Shown piece after piece: positions 7,481-16,258 of a stretch of DNA of 64,000 nt. This stretch comes from Streptomyces humidus. Its GTDB lineage: Bacteria; Actinomycetota; Actinomycetes; Streptomycetales; Streptomycetaceae. The notes beneath the pieces are model-generated. The model did not search any database, was not told the origin of the DNA, and was given only the letters and a program-made list of their open reading frames with translations. Within the stretch, counting starts at the first letter, position 1, and each line of letters starts with the position of its first letter. The translations under genes and the position numbers were made by a program. Location of the stretch: NCBI RefSeq assembly GCF_014649655.1, contig NZ_BMTL01000028.1, positions 1 through 64,000 of the forward strand, written 5' to 3'.

Positions 7481-8803
7481 TCACTTGCCGGTGTTCGCCG
7501 CCTTCACGAGCGCGTCCTTGGTGACCGCGCCGGCGTAGACCTTGCCGTCGTCCGTGATCAGGGCGTTGATCAACCGGGTGGAGAAGACGGTTCCGGAGCC
7601 GAAGTCGCCGCTCACCTTGTCGCCGAGGGAGCCCAGGAAGCCGCCGAAGCCACCGAGGTCGCCGCCGGCCCCGGAGCCCGAGGGCGCGCCCTCGCCGCCC
7701 GTGTCGAAGGTCGCGACGGCCGTCCAGCCCTCGCCGATGACATTGAGGCCCTCGGGACCGGCCGAGCCGCCGAAGCCCTCGCCGAAGCCCTCGGCCCCGC
7801 CGTGGCCGGGAGCCTTCCCGGCTCCCTTGTCACCCTTGGCGCCCTCGTCGTCGCCCTCGCCGGCCGTGTCGCCCTCGGTGACCTTCGCTCCCTTGGGGGC
7901 GGTGAAGTCGAAGGTGGACGCGGCGGGCTTGGCGAAGCTGACCTGGGTGAAGCCAGCGTCGACAACCGCGGAGCCGCCGCTCGCCGGGGTCAGCGTGAAC
8001 TTCAGCGGCAGGCCCGTCTCGGCGTCCACGGCCACGCTGATCGCACCGACCGTGGAGCCGGACTGCTTCGGCTTGACGAGCAGCTTGTAGGCGTCACGGC
8101 CCGCGACCTGGACGGTCCCGTCGACGGTCACGGAGGTCGTGCCGTCGACCGCCTTGAGGGCGTCCTCGGTGAGGTCCTTGGGCGTGGCGGGGACCGGGGT
8201 CCCGTCCTTGCCGGAGCCCATGCCGAAGCCCTCGCCCGAGCCCTTGCCGGAGCCCTGGCCCGGGGTCTCGTCGACGGTGGAGTGGTAGACCTCGTTGGAG
8301 GCGCTGTCGTACCCCCACACGTTCTTGCCGTTGTGGATGACGCTGTACTCGGCGGCGTGCTCCAGCAGCGAGACCTTCTGCCGGTCCGGTCCGTCGGCGG
8401 CGACGCGCAGGGTGTGTGTGCCGGAGGCGAGCTCGGTGAGCTTGGCCGAGGGGTCGGCGGACGAACCGTCACCGCCCTTTGCGGCTCCGGAGAGCAGCCC
8501 GCTCTCCAGCCCGCCGAGGTCGGGCAGCCCGAGGTCGGTGGTGATCTTCACCGTGCCGGACAGCTGCTCCACGTCCGAGGCGGCGATCTTGTCGAGGAGC
8601 TGCTGTGCGGTGATCTTCGGCAGGTCGGGGTCGCCGGAGTCGGCGAGCGCCGGGACGAGCCCGATCGTCGCCGCCGCGACACCGATCACGGTGACCGGAA
8701 CGACGTACCGTGCCGCCTTGCGGCGTCGGAGGCGCGGGTCGTCGGCTTCCCCGACGGTCGCCTCCCCGCCGGTCATGGTGTCGTCGGATGCCTTCGGTGC
8801 CAT
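7481..8803 (-). CDS. Membrane-anchored LolA-like (DUF2092-type) lipoprotein carrier domain protein
   Basis: This is a 440-residue protein with a cytosolic N-tail, one membrane segment at about 33-55 (YVVPVTVIGVAAATIG) and a large extracellular part. ITAQQLLDKIAASDVEQLSGTV and the later SVAVDAETGLPLKFTL are typical of LolA/LppX-like half-barrels found in many actinobacterial proteins. Gly/Glu-rich insertions (GFGEGFG, GSGKGSGEGFG) interrupt it. The ATG at 8803 follows GGAGG. It is the first gene of an operon with an ABC-2 exporter, so a role in handing a hydrophobic cargo to or from that transporter is likely but inferred. Confidence 0.82.
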   Translation of the reverse strand: MAPKASDDTMTGGEATVGEADDPRLRRRKAARYVVPVTVIGVAAATIGLVPALADSGDPDLPKITAQQLLDKIAASDVEQLSGTVKITTDLGLPDLGGLESGLLSGAAKGGDGSSADPSAKLTELASGTHTLRVAADGPDRQKVSLLEHAAEYSVIHNGKNVWGYDSASNEVYHSTVDETPGQGSGKGSGEGFGMGSGKDGTPVPATPKDLTEDALKAVDGTTSVTVDGTVQVAGRDAYKLLVKPKQSGSTVGAISVAVDAETGLPLKFTLTPASGGSAVVDAGFTQVSFAKPAASTFDFTAPKGAKVTEGDTAGEGDDEGAKGDKGAGKAPGHGGAEGFGEGFGGSAGPEGLNVIGEGWTAVATFDTGGEGAPSGSGAGGDLGGFGGFLGSLGDKVSGDFGSGTVFSTRLINALITDDGKVYAGAVTKDALVKAANTGK

Positions 8804-9352
8804 GTGTGCCTTACCTCCGTCGTCGGCGGCGGCTGGTCATCTCGGGCTGCGTTTTCCCCGCCCCGAGCCGCCATTCTCACCCGAATCGGTGAGGAGTGGT
8901 GTTTTTCCGTAGTCCCCATCTGACCAAATCAGCCGGTCGTAAGCGTCAACCCGAGGGCTCAACTCCGCCTACGCCTACGGTATGACGCGACCCCGACGCG
9001 ACAGCGCCCACCCGTAGGGGTGCCGAGGGAGAGGACGCCCCGGCGGCCCAGGGACATACGGAGAGGCGCACCGAGAGGCACACCGAGAGGCGTCCTCAGG
9101 GAGGTGCGGAGGTGGACAGGGAGGAGAAGCGGGAGGGGGAGGCCAAACCGGGAGGTCGGGCAGGGGAACGGGAGGTCAGGCAGTCGCGGGAGGTCGGGCA
9201 GGGGACCGGCGAGCCGGAGCCCGCGCGGCCACCCCGAGTGAGTCGGTTCGCACCCCAGCCTCGGCCAGGCTCAGCCCGCGCGGCCACCACCCGGCAGGCT
9301 CAGCCCGCGCGGCCACCTCGGCGGCTCAGCCCGCGCGGCCCCGACCGGCGGG
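8804..9352. other. Intergenic region upstream of the LolA-ABC operon
   Basis: No gene is supported in these 549 bases. Near the operon start there is an inverted repeat CTCACC-cgaatc-GGTGAG (8876-8893), a possible operator. A purine-rich tract at about 9100-9210 holds repeats of GGGAGGTCGGGCAGGGG. The right end carries repeats of GCTCAGCCCGCGCGGCC next to the polyprenyl synthase stop. Confidence 0.55.
9269..9343. repeat. Three copies of GCTCAGCCCGCGCGGCC
   Basis: Copies start at 9269, 9298 and 9324, with a weaker fourth at about 9220 and a partial one at the polyprenyl synthase stop (9353). Spacing is 29 and 26 nt. The repeats lie just downstream of that gene. No stable single hairpin is obvious. 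Confidence 0.65.
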
Positions 9353-10363
9353 TCAGCCCGCCCGGTGGACCACCGCGTCGCAGAGCTCCATCAGCGCGGC
9401 CTTCGCGTCGCACTCCCGCAACGGCGCCAGCGCGGCGCGTGCGTCCTTGGCGTACCGCACCGTGTCCTTACGGGCCTGCTCCAGCGCCGGGTGGGCCCGG
9501 AGCGCCTCCAGTGCCTCGTCGAGCCGGGCGTCGTCGCTCAGGTCGGAGTCCAGCAGCTCGCACAGCGCGATGTCCTCGGGCAGCGCCAGCCGCGCCGCCC
9601 GCTCCCGCAGCCGCAGCACCGGCAGCGTGGGGACGCCCTCGCGAAGGTCCGTGCCGGGCGTCTTGCCCGACTCGCGCGAGTCGGACGCGATGTCCAGGAC
9701 GTCGTCCGCCAGCTGGAACGCGACGCCCAGCCGCTCGCCGTACTGCGTCAGGACGTCGACGACCGTCTCGTCGGCGCCCGACATCATCGCTCCGAACCGG
9801 CAGGCCACCGCGACCAGCGAGCCGGTCTTGCCGGCCAGGACGTCGAGGTAGTGCTCGACCGGGTCTCGGCCGTCGGTCGGGCCCGCCGTCTCCAGGATCT
9901 GGCCCGTGACCAGCCGCTCGAACGCCTCCGCCTGCACCCGCACCGCCTCCGGACCGAGGTCGGCCAGGATGTGGGAGGCGCGGGCGAAGAGGAAGTCGCC
10001 CGTGAGGACGGCGACGGAGTTCCCCCAGCGCGCGTTGGCACTGGGCACCCCGCGCCGGACGGCCGCCTCGTCCATCACGTCGTCGTGGTACAGGGTGGCC
10101 AGGTGGGTCAGTTCCACCACCACGGCCGACGGGACGACACCCGGCGCGTGCCTGTCCCCGAACTGGGAGGCGAGCACCACGAGCAGCGGCCGGAACCGCT
10201 TCCCGCCCGCCCGCACCAGGTGCTGGGCGGCCTCCGTGATGAAGGGGACCTCGCTCTTGGTGGCCTCGAGCAAGCCTTCCTCGACAGCCGCCAATCCGGC
10301 CTGGACATCGGCTTCCAGAGCCTGGTCCCGCACGCTCAGCCCGAACGGCCCGACGACGGTCAC
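9353..10363 (-). CDS. Long-chain polyprenyl diphosphate synthase
   Basis: This 336-residue enzyme adds isopentenyl units to an allylic diphosphate to make the quinone side chain. The first Asp-rich motif is LYHDDVMDE (D94, D95, D98) and the second is LADDVLDIA near residue 220; GGKRFRP is at 53-59. Small residues just before the first motif fit a long product. Streptomyces make mainly nonaprenyl menaquinones, so a C45-range product is likely, though chain length cannot be read from sequence. The GTG at 10363 follows GGAGAC. It stands alone on the minus strand between repeats, in a window rich in menaquinone genes including mqnP, which would use the product. Confidence 0.93.
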   Translation of the reverse strand: MTVVGPFGLSVRDQALEADVQAGLAAVEEGLLEATKSEVPFITEAAQHLVRAGGKRFRPLLVVLASQFGDRHAPGVVPSAVVVELTHLATLYHDDVMDEAAVRRGVPSANARWGNSVAVLTGDFLFARASHILADLGPEAVRVQAEAFERLVTGQILETAGPTDGRDPVEHYLDVLAGKTGSLVAVACRFGAMMSGADETVVDVLTQYGERLGVAFQLADDVLDIASDSRESGKTPGTDLREGVPTLPVLRLRERAARLALPEDIALCELLDSDLSDDARLDEALEALRAHPALEQARKDTVRYAKDARAALAPLRECDAKAALMELCDAVVHRAG

Positions 10364-11279
10364 GAGGGGTCTCCTGTCTGCTGGTGTCTACTGGCGATTA
10401 CGCGGTTTGTCGATAGGTCGCTGCCCTCACTCAAGTCAGCGTATCCGGTCACGTTTCGATCACCGATAGCCCCCAGGTCCCCCGGGCTCGAATGGGCTCG
10501 CCCGGGAGGCGTCTCCATCAGGCCAGGGCGTGTCGGATTCCACCCGCCGAGTTCCTGATCAGCTCACATCGTCGGACATCCACCGGATTACCCGGGGGTA
10601 GCGTTTCATGCTCCCGGACCCCGCACACAGCCTGCCGACCCCCGGCCTGGCCGACGCCGGGCCGGGCAGGCCGCGAAACCCGGCATTCCACGCCGACGCA
10701 GCCTCCGGGCAGGACCCCCATCCACGGAGACCCGGCACGCCTGCACGCCCGGTCGCCCGTCCGCCCGACCCCGCGCACCCCCGACCAGCACGGCCCCCCA
10801 CCCCCTCGCCCCACCCGACCCGAACCCGACCCGACCCGGACCTCACCCGACCCGGACCTCACCCGACCCGGACCCACCCGGGCTCCACCCGACGTGACGA
10901 CCGTCACGTGCACCACCCCAGGGGCTTGCCCCCTGGGGAGCGGGACGAGCGTGACGAGGCCGCATGTCGCGTCCACCGGACGGGCGGCGCGAGACGCCGG
11001 CGCGGACGGCGACCCATCCACGCTCCTTTGACTATGAGTTGGGCTTAATGCCCGTTTCGCCACCCTTGTGAACGCGGGTGAGTTGGCTCACTCCCCCGGA
11101 CCGGCCGCCGCCGATCCGGCCTTCACCGATCCTCCGTATTCCTCAAGCAAGTTGACCCTTTGCACCCACAAAGGATCAAGCGCCCCATAGGCCACAGACC
11201 AAGGTCAATAGGGGTGATCTGTGAATCCGCCACTTGTTCTGGACATGTGCTCTCGCATACGTTCCCGGCCTGTCGGGCG
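10364..11279. other. Long intergenic region upstream of the riboswitch
   Basis: Over 900 bases without a convincing gene. Frames are open on both strands only because of the C-rich repeats. The part at 10600-10900 is biased to CCCGACCCG-type simple sequence. The stretch 11130-11280 is less GC-rich and contains TTGACC (11152-11157) and other A/T-richer segments, as expected for the promoter of the c-di-AMP riboswitch transcript. Confidence 0.5.
10838..10877. repeat. 16-nt tandem repeat GGACCTCACCCGACCC
   Basis: Two perfect 16-nt units (10838-10853 and 10854-10869) are followed by a partial copy. They lie inside a longer C-rich simple-sequence region. No function is apparent. Confidence 0.8.
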
Positions 11280-11488
11280 GACGCCTAATCCTGCCGCCGC
11301 CCATGACACCCACCGAGAACGCACGGCAGGAGCGGGGGAACCAGGTAGGTCGCCGCAACGGATGCTCCTGACGTCACGGTCGTTTCCTGACGTTTCGGAC
11401 AGTCCGTCGCGGCTTGGGGTGAAGTCGCGCCCGTCAGGACGCGACCGGGCAGCTCCCCGCCCGAACCCGACAGCTCACCTCGCAGGCG
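11280..11488 (+). promoter_or_regulatory. ydaO-yuaA type c-di-AMP riboswitch
   Basis: The leader of the transglycosylase gene shows the conserved blocks of the ydaO aptamer in order: CGCCTAATCCTGCCGCC; then CGGCAGGAGCGGGGGAACCAGGTAG; then CTTGGGGTGAA; then CCCGAACCCGACAGCTCACCTCGCAGGCG. The closing P1 helix pairs CGCCT (11282-11286) with AGGCG (11484-11488), directly before the GGAGAGG ribosome site. In actinobacteria this class sits before cell-wall hydrolase genes such as rpf, and c-di-AMP binding turns expression off. The placement fits that role here. Confidence 0.93.
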
Positions 11489-11506
11489 CTGGAGAGGAAA
11501 ACAGTC

Positions 11507-11986
11507 ATGCCCGCTGCCGCTCACCGCCGCACCCGCACCGCCCGCCTCGCCCGCAAACTCGCCGTCGCCGGCACCGGAGTCGCCGTACTGGCGCTCCCGC
11601 TGATCGGCGCCACCAGCGCCTCCGCCGCGACCCCGACCGTCGTCACCGCCACCAGCCTGGGGTACGCCAACAACCTCGACGGGTGGATCCGCGCCTCGCT
11701 CCAGGTCATGGGGCAGCACGGCATCCCGGGGACGTACAACGGCATCTACCGCAACGTCATCCGTGAGTCCTCCGGCAACCCCTACGCCATCAACCTCTGG
11801 GACTCCAACGCTGCCGCGGGCATCCCGTCCAAGGGCCTGCTGCAGGTCATCGACCCCACCTTCCGCGCCTACCACGTCGACGGCACGTCATGGGACTCGT
11901 ACGACCCGGTCGCGAACATCACCGCCGCCTGCAACTACGCGGCCGACCGCTACGGCTCCATCGACAACGTGTTCAGCGCGTACTGA
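11507..11986 (+). CDS. Secreted lytic transglycosylase (SLT-domain) protein
   Basis: This is a 159-residue exported muralytic enzyme. A Sec signal covers residues 1-40 (basic start, VAVLALPLIGA, cleavage after SASA). The mature part is one SLT-type domain: IRESSGNPYAIN holds the catalytic Glu87, and SKGLLQVIDPTF (108-119) is the second family motif. It would cut peptidoglycan glycan strands to give 1,6-anhydro ends. The ATG at 11507 follows GGAGAGG. It is the only gene under the ydaO riboswitch and is thus linked to c-di-AMP levels, cell-wall turgor and germination. It is single-domain, with no LysM or PASTA part. Confidence 0.9.
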   Translation: MPAAAHRRTRTARLARKLAVAGTGVAVLALPLIGATSASAATPTVVTATSLGYANNLDGWIRASLQVMGQHGIPGTYNGIYRNVIRESSGNPYAINLWDSNAAAGIPSKGLLQVIDPTFRAYHVDGTSWDSYDPVANITAACNYAADRYGSIDNVFSAY

Positions 11987-11994
11987 GCCGTCCC

Positions 11995-12046
11995 GCGCTC
12001 AGCGCGCTGAGCGCAGCGCACAGCGCGTGCCGAGCGCGCTGAGCGT
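11995..12046. terminator. Perfect 20-bp palindrome between convergent genes
   Basis: GCGCTCAGCGCGCTGAGCGC (11995-12014) is a perfect palindrome, and a related GAGCGCGCTGAGCG follows at 12032-12045. It lies between the convergent transglycosylase and HAD genes. A hairpin here could end transcription from both sides. There is no U-tract, as is usual in Streptomyces. Confidence 0.5.
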
Positions 12047-12064
12047 CCGGGATCGGGATCGGGC

Positions 12065-12889
12065 TCACGGAAACAGTCTTTCGAGGACGACGGCCACGCC
12101 GTCGTCCTCGTTCGACGTCGTGACCTCGTCGGCCACCGCCTTGAGTTCCGGGTGCGCGTTGGCCATCGCGACACCACGCGCCGCCCAGTCGAACATCGGG
12201 ATGTCGTTGGGCATGTCCCCGAAGGCGACGGTGTCCTCGGGCCGCAGGCCCAGGTGTTCGGCGGCCAGCGCCAGCCCCGTCGCCTTGGTGATCCCGCAGG
12301 GCTGGAGCTCCACCGTCCCCGGCCCGGACATCGTCACGGTGGCGAGCGAGCCGACCACCGAGCGGGCCGTCGCCGCCAACTCGTCGTCGGACAGGAAGGG
12401 ATGGCGCAGCAGCACCTTGCTGACCGGCTCGCACCACAGGTCGTCGCGCCGGTCGACGCGCAGAGCGGGCAGCGTGGGGTGCGGCATCCGGTAGCCCGGC
12501 TCGATGAGCGTCAGCCCGTCGACGCCGTCCTGGTCGACGGCCGCGTACAACTGTCCGACCTCCGCCTCGATCTTGCCGAGCGCGGTCTCGGCCAGCTCCC
12601 GGTCCAGGGTGACCGACCACAGGAGACGATCCGCGCCGGCGTCGTACAGCTGCGCGCCCTGTCCGCACACGGCGAGCCCCCTGCTGTGCAGACGGTCGAG
12701 CAGCGGCCGCACGCGGGGGGCTGGGCGTCCCGTCACCACCAGATGGCGTGCGCCGGCGACCGCCACCCGCGCGAGCGCGTCGAGCGACCGGTCGGAGAAG
12801 GTGTCGTCGCCGCGAAGCAGCGTTCCGTCCAGGTCGGTGGCGATGAGGGAGTACGCGGTGCGCGCGGCATATGCGGTGGGTGCGGCCAT
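12065..12889 (-). CDS. HAD-superfamily (Cof-type) phosphatase
   Basis: This is a 274-residue cytosolic phosphatase of the Cof/IIB branch, usually acting on sugar phosphates or pyridoxal phosphate. Motif I is DLDGTLL (nucleophile Asp19, acid Asp21). Motif II lies in LVVTGRP, and motif IV is GDMPNDIPMF near the C-terminus. The cap domain sits between motifs II and III. The ATG at 12889 was chosen because the sequence before it does not look like protein; it has no good ribosome site, and TATTCT lies 10 nt before it, so a leaderless transcript is possible. It stands alone, convergent with the transglycosylase gene. Substrate unknown. Confidence 0.88.
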   Translation of the reverse strand: MAAPTAYAARTAYSLIATDLDGTLLRGDDTFSDRSLDALARVAVAGARHLVVTGRPAPRVRPLLDRLHSRGLAVCGQGAQLYDAGADRLLWSVTLDRELAETALGKIEAEVGQLYAAVDQDGVDGLTLIEPGYRMPHPTLPALRVDRRDDLWCEPVSKVLLRHPFLSDDELAATARSVVGSLATVTMSGPGTVELQPCGITKATGLALAAEHLGLRPEDTVAFGDMPNDIPMFDWAARGVAMANAHPELKAVADEVTTSNEDDGVAVVLERLFP

Positions 12890-13389
12890 GATCAGAGAAT
12901 ACGGATCCCGTACCCCTGGGGTTCGACGAGAACCGAACAGCGGCCAGGTCCCGCCCGGTTCTGCCAACTCCCCTTCGGCTGCTGACTGACGGTGGTTGAC
13001 GACTGGCTCAAAGAAACGGCTTTCTGGCCCACCACCTCGTAGGAGAGGCTTGAAGGCTTCCATGCGGGTTGGGCGCTTCTTGACACGTCGTCTGCCGTAA
13101 TGCCGGGATGGGGAGTTATCACCCGAATACCCCTAGGGGGCGCGACCGGGGGGGCAGGTCGAACAGCGGGCGCGTTCGCGATCCTCCGTACACGCAGCGC
13201 CGCCATCCTGACCGCCCCGACGGCCCCGCCCCCGTGTCGCTTCCCCGAGGTCGGCCGTAACGTGTGGCGCGGCTCGGCGCACCCGCGCGACATCCGCTCG
13301 GCGCCGACGAGCACACCTGGCGAGCACACAGGCACACAGGCACACAGGCACACAGGCACACAGAGCGCACGAAAGAGAGGCAGTACCCG
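12890..13389. other. Intergenic region between HAD and fumarylacetoacetase genes
   Basis: Five hundred bases with no supported gene. A 12-codon frame at 13062-13100 (ATG to TAA, MRVGRFLTRRLP) has purine-rich sequence before it and might be a tiny peptide, but support is weak. CCCCTAGGGG at 13130-13139 is palindromic. A GGCACACA array (listed) ends just before the fumarylacetoacetase leader. Confidence 0.45.
13323..13362. repeat. 8-nt tandem repeat GGCACACA
   Basis: Four perfect copies lie at 13331-13362, with a degenerate copy before them. The array is 28 nt before the fumarylacetoacetase start, in the 5' leader if transcription begins upstream of it. Copy number could vary and alter leader length. 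Confidence 0.9.
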
Positions 13390-14601
13390 ATGCCCCCCTT
13401 CGACCTTGCCGAGAGCGATCCCTTCGGTCCGCACAACCTGCCGTACGGCGTCTTCTCGCTGCCGGGCTCCGTCGAGCGGTCCGTGGGCGTCCGGCTCGGC
13501 GACCACGTCCTCGACGCGGGCGCTGCGGCCCGCGCGCTCGGCTCGCCCCACGCCGGGCTGCTCGCGGCGCCGACCCTCGGCCCGCTGCTGGCGGCCGGCC
13601 GTACGGTCTGGACGCAGGTGCGCCGCGAGCTGAGGGAGTGGGTGACGAGCCCGTCGCACCGGGCCACCGTCGAGCCGCTCTTCCGTCCCCTCTCCGCGGT
13701 GACGCTGCACCTCCCCTTCGAGGTCGCCGACTACGTCGACTTCTACTCCTCCGAGCACCACGCCCGGAACGTCGGCGCGATCTTCCGCCCGGACACGGCC
13801 GACACCCTGCTGCCCAACTGGAAGCACCTGCCCATCGGTTACCACGGACGGTCCGGCACGGTCGTCGTCTCCGGCACGGACGTCGTACGGCCCTCGGGGC
13901 AGCGCAAGGCGCCCTCCGACCCGGCCCCCGTCTTCGGCCCGTCCGTGCGGCTCGACATCGAGGCGGAGGTCGGTTTCGTGGTCGGCGTGCCCTCGCGGCA
14001 GGGCAGTCCGGTCGCGATGAGCGACTTCCGGGAGCATGTGTTCGGCCTGTGCCTGCTCAACGACTGGTCGGCCCGTGACCTCCAGGCGTGGGAGTACGTG
14101 CCTCTCGGGCCGTTCCTCGCCAAGTCGTTCGCCACCTCGGTCTCGGCGTGGATCACCCCGCTGGAGGCGCTGGACGACGCGCGAGTGGCTCCCCCGGCCC
14201 GCACCCACGCACTCCTCCCCTACCTGGACGACGCGTCCGCCGAGCCCGCCGGCTACGACCTGCGGATCTCCGTCGCGATCAACGGCCACACGGTCTCCGA
14301 GCCCCCCTTCGCCACGATGTACTGGACGGCAGCCCAGCAACTCGCCCACCTCACCGTCAACGGCGCGTCGCTGCGCACCGGCGACCTGTACGGCTCGGGC
14401 ACGGTGAGCGGCCCGGAGCCGGACCAGCGCGGTTCCCTCCTGGAGCTGACCTGGAACGGCCGCGACCCGCTGGAACTCCCCGACGGCAAGAGGACGTTCC
14501 TGGAGGACGGCGACGTGGTGACCCTCTCGGCCTGGGCCCCCGGACCCGACGGCGTGCCGGTGGGCCTGGGCGAGGTGAGCGGCCGCGTGATCGCCGGATG
14601 A
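13390..14601 (+). CDS. fahA: Fumarylacetoacetase
   Basis: This 403-residue enzyme performs the last step of tyrosine degradation, splitting fumarylacetoacetate into fumarate and acetoacetate. The N-terminal SH3-like domain ends near residue 100. The catalytic domain has DFYSSEHHARNVG (Asp117 metal ligand, His124 general base), KHLPIGYHGRS, DIEAEVGFVVG (metal-binding Glu191/Glu193) and LLNDWSARDLQ. Length and motif order match the whole family. The ATG at 13390 follows GAGAGGCAG. No other homogentisate-pathway gene is adjacent. A GCCA-GGGG/CCCC-TGGC hairpin at 14603-14624 directly after the stop may end transcription. Confidence 0.95.
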   Translation: MPPFDLAESDPFGPHNLPYGVFSLPGSVERSVGVRLGDHVLDAGAAARALGSPHAGLLAAPTLGPLLAAGRTVWTQVRRELREWVTSPSHRATVEPLFRPLSAVTLHLPFEVADYVDFYSSEHHARNVGAIFRPDTADTLLPNWKHLPIGYHGRSGTVVVSGTDVVRPSGQRKAPSDPAPVFGPSVRLDIEAEVGFVVGVPSRQGSPVAMSDFREHVFGLCLLNDWSARDLQAWEYVPLGPFLAKSFATSVSAWITPLEALDDARVAPPARTHALLPYLDDASAEPAGYDLRISVAINGHTVSEPPFATMYWTAAQQLAHLTVNGASLRTGDLYGSGTVSGPEPDQRGSLLELTWNGRDPLELPDGKRTFLEDGDVVTLSAWAPGPDGVPVGLGEVSGRVIAG

Positions 14602-15272
14602 CGCCACGGGGCTGATCCCCTGGCCCGACGCCCGGGCGGTGATCCCCGGATGCGGTGCCGAGACGATGGGCCCCGCGGCACGGCGGCAGCTGCTCCGACG
14701 CCCGGACGGCACCGAACCCGGCGGCACCGGAACCCGGCAGCACCCGTGTCCGAGCGGTCTCGGCGTCCATACGCCACGGGGAACCAGGCAGCACCGGTGC
14801 GGGCGGAACCCGGAAGGCCAGCGGCACAGACGGCCGGGCAGCGACGGAGACCGGGCGGCACCCGGAACCAGGCAGCGACGACACCACGCAGCACGGGAAC
14901 CGGGCAGCACCGGAGCCAGGCTGCACCGGGACCGGGCAGTCTAGGAACCGAGCGGCACAGGTGACCGTTCGACTCCGGGCCAGGCAGCTCCCGGGCCATG
15001 CAGCTCCCGGCCCGGGCATCCGGGGCCCGGCCGATCCCGGGCCGGGCCGGGGCCGGTCCGCTCCGGGGCCGGCTGTCCAAGCCCCGCCGGGGCTGAATCG
15101 GAGCGCCGTCGTGGGCTGACTCCCGGAGTAACCGCCGTCATACTGGCGGCGGGCACGGTCCTCGGGCCGAGCCCGCCGCCCGTGGCGGAGCCGCGCGTAT
15201 GTGAGCGGGCGGTACGCCTCGCGCGCGAACGGCACACCCCTTCCCGACCGACCAGGATCCGGAGCCCGTGGG
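14602..15272. repeat. Intergenic region filled with degenerate CCGGGCAGCACCGG-type repeats
   Basis: No gene is supported in 671 bases. Between about 14690 and 14960, and again at 14990-15060, short variants of ACCGGGCAGCACCGG / GGAACCCGGCAGCACC recur about every 20-25 nt with substitutions. The segment just before the M56 gene has a plausible promoter and leader region with GGAG at 15261. Confidence 0.5.
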
Positions 15273-16211
15273 ATGACCCTCTGCCTGCTCCTGCTGAGCG
15301 TCGTCGCCCTGACGGCCGCCGTGCCGGTCCCGCGTGCGCTCACCCGTTCCGCCTGGCCGGAGCGGGAGCCGGTGCTGGGACTGTGGGTGTGGCAGTGCCT
15401 GGTCGCCACCGTGCTGCTGTGCTGCCTGACCGCCCTGGTGCTGGGCGCCGCGGCCGTCTTCCACACCGTCCGCGCGCGGGTCTTCGCTCCCGCGCCGCCC
15501 TCGGTCACCGAGGCGTACGACTTGTCCGCCACCCCGCTGTGGGCGGCGGTGCTGACCCTGCTGCTGGCCTGCGGGGCCGCCTGGACCACCGCGATGCTGG
15601 CCCGCGAGCTGTTCGAGGCACGCCGGCGTCGTAGCCGGGCCAGGGCGCTGCTGCGGGAACGCGCCCCCGACCTGCCCGCCGGGCTGCCGTCGGCCCGCGG
15701 CCCGCTCCTCGTCCTGGAGGACGAGTACCCCGACGCATGGTGGATGCCCGGCAGCCCGGCCCAGTTGATCGTCACGACCGGCGCCCTGCACCGCCTCACC
15801 TCCCACCAGCTGGACGCCGTCCTCACCCACGAGCGTGGCCACGCCCGCGCCCACCACGACTGGCTGCTCCATCTGTCCACCGCCCTCGCCACCGGCTTCC
15901 CCCGCATCCCGCTCTTCTCCCACTTCTGCGACCAGACCCACCGCCTGGTCGAGCTCGCCGCCGACGACACGGCGTCGCGGCGCTGCGGTCACCTGACGAC
16001 GGCGCTGGCCCTCATCGAGCTGAACCAGCACCGGGGCGTGCTGTCCTGCGCCTCCAGCCGCCGTCTCCTCGGAGAGCGGGTCGACCGCCTCCTCCAGCCG
16101 CCCCCGCGCCTGCTGCGCAGACAGCGCGCGCTGACGACCACGGCGGCCGCGCTGGTGCCCCTGCTGCCCCTGCTGATCACGTTCGTCCCCGGCCTGGCCG
16201 CGCTGTCCTGA
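15273..16211 (+). CDS. M56-family integral membrane metallopeptidase
   Basis: This is a 312-residue membrane protein with hydrophobic segments near 2-20, 40-66, 88-112 and 290-308. The zinc-site motif HERGH (His186, Glu187, His190) lies in a cytosolic-side loop, followed by ELAADD near 230 as the likely third ligand region. Such proteins resemble the BlaR1/HtpX-like sensor protease core without a penicillin-binding domain. Most Streptomyces homologues sit beside a BlaI-type repressor, but none is present here. The ATG at 15273 follows GGAG. The gene is convergent with recQ. Its target is unknown. Confidence 0.88.
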   Translation: MTLCLLLLSVVALTAAVPVPRALTRSAWPEREPVLGLWVWQCLVATVLLCCLTALVLGAAAVFHTVRARVFAPAPPSVTEAYDLSATPLWAAVLTLLLACGAAWTTAMLARELFEARRRRSRARALLRERAPDLPAGLPSARGPLLVLEDEYPDAWWMPGSPAQLIVTTGALHRLTSHQLDAVLTHERGHARAHHDWLLHLSTALATGFPRIPLFSHFCDQTHRLVELAADDTASRRCGHLTTALALIELNQHRGVLSCASSRRLLGERVDRLLQPPPRLLRRQRALTTTAAALVPLLPLLITFVPGLAALS

Positions 16212-16258
16212 GCCGACGGAGCACGGTCCCGAGCCAACGGAGCGCGCTCGACGATCCG

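Noticed and set aside
5882..8923. A plus-strand open frame of about 1000 codons opposite the ABC transporter and LolA-like genes
   Set aside because: It is the antisense shadow of GC-rich codons; the minus-strand genes have clear domains, and this frame has Arg/Gly/Ala-rich sequence with no domain.
10518..11063. A 181-codon minus-strand frame upstream of the polyprenyl synthase
   Set aside because: It is made mostly of Gly/Ser/Arg/Val repeats from the 16-nt DNA repeat, with no family resemblance and no ribosome site.
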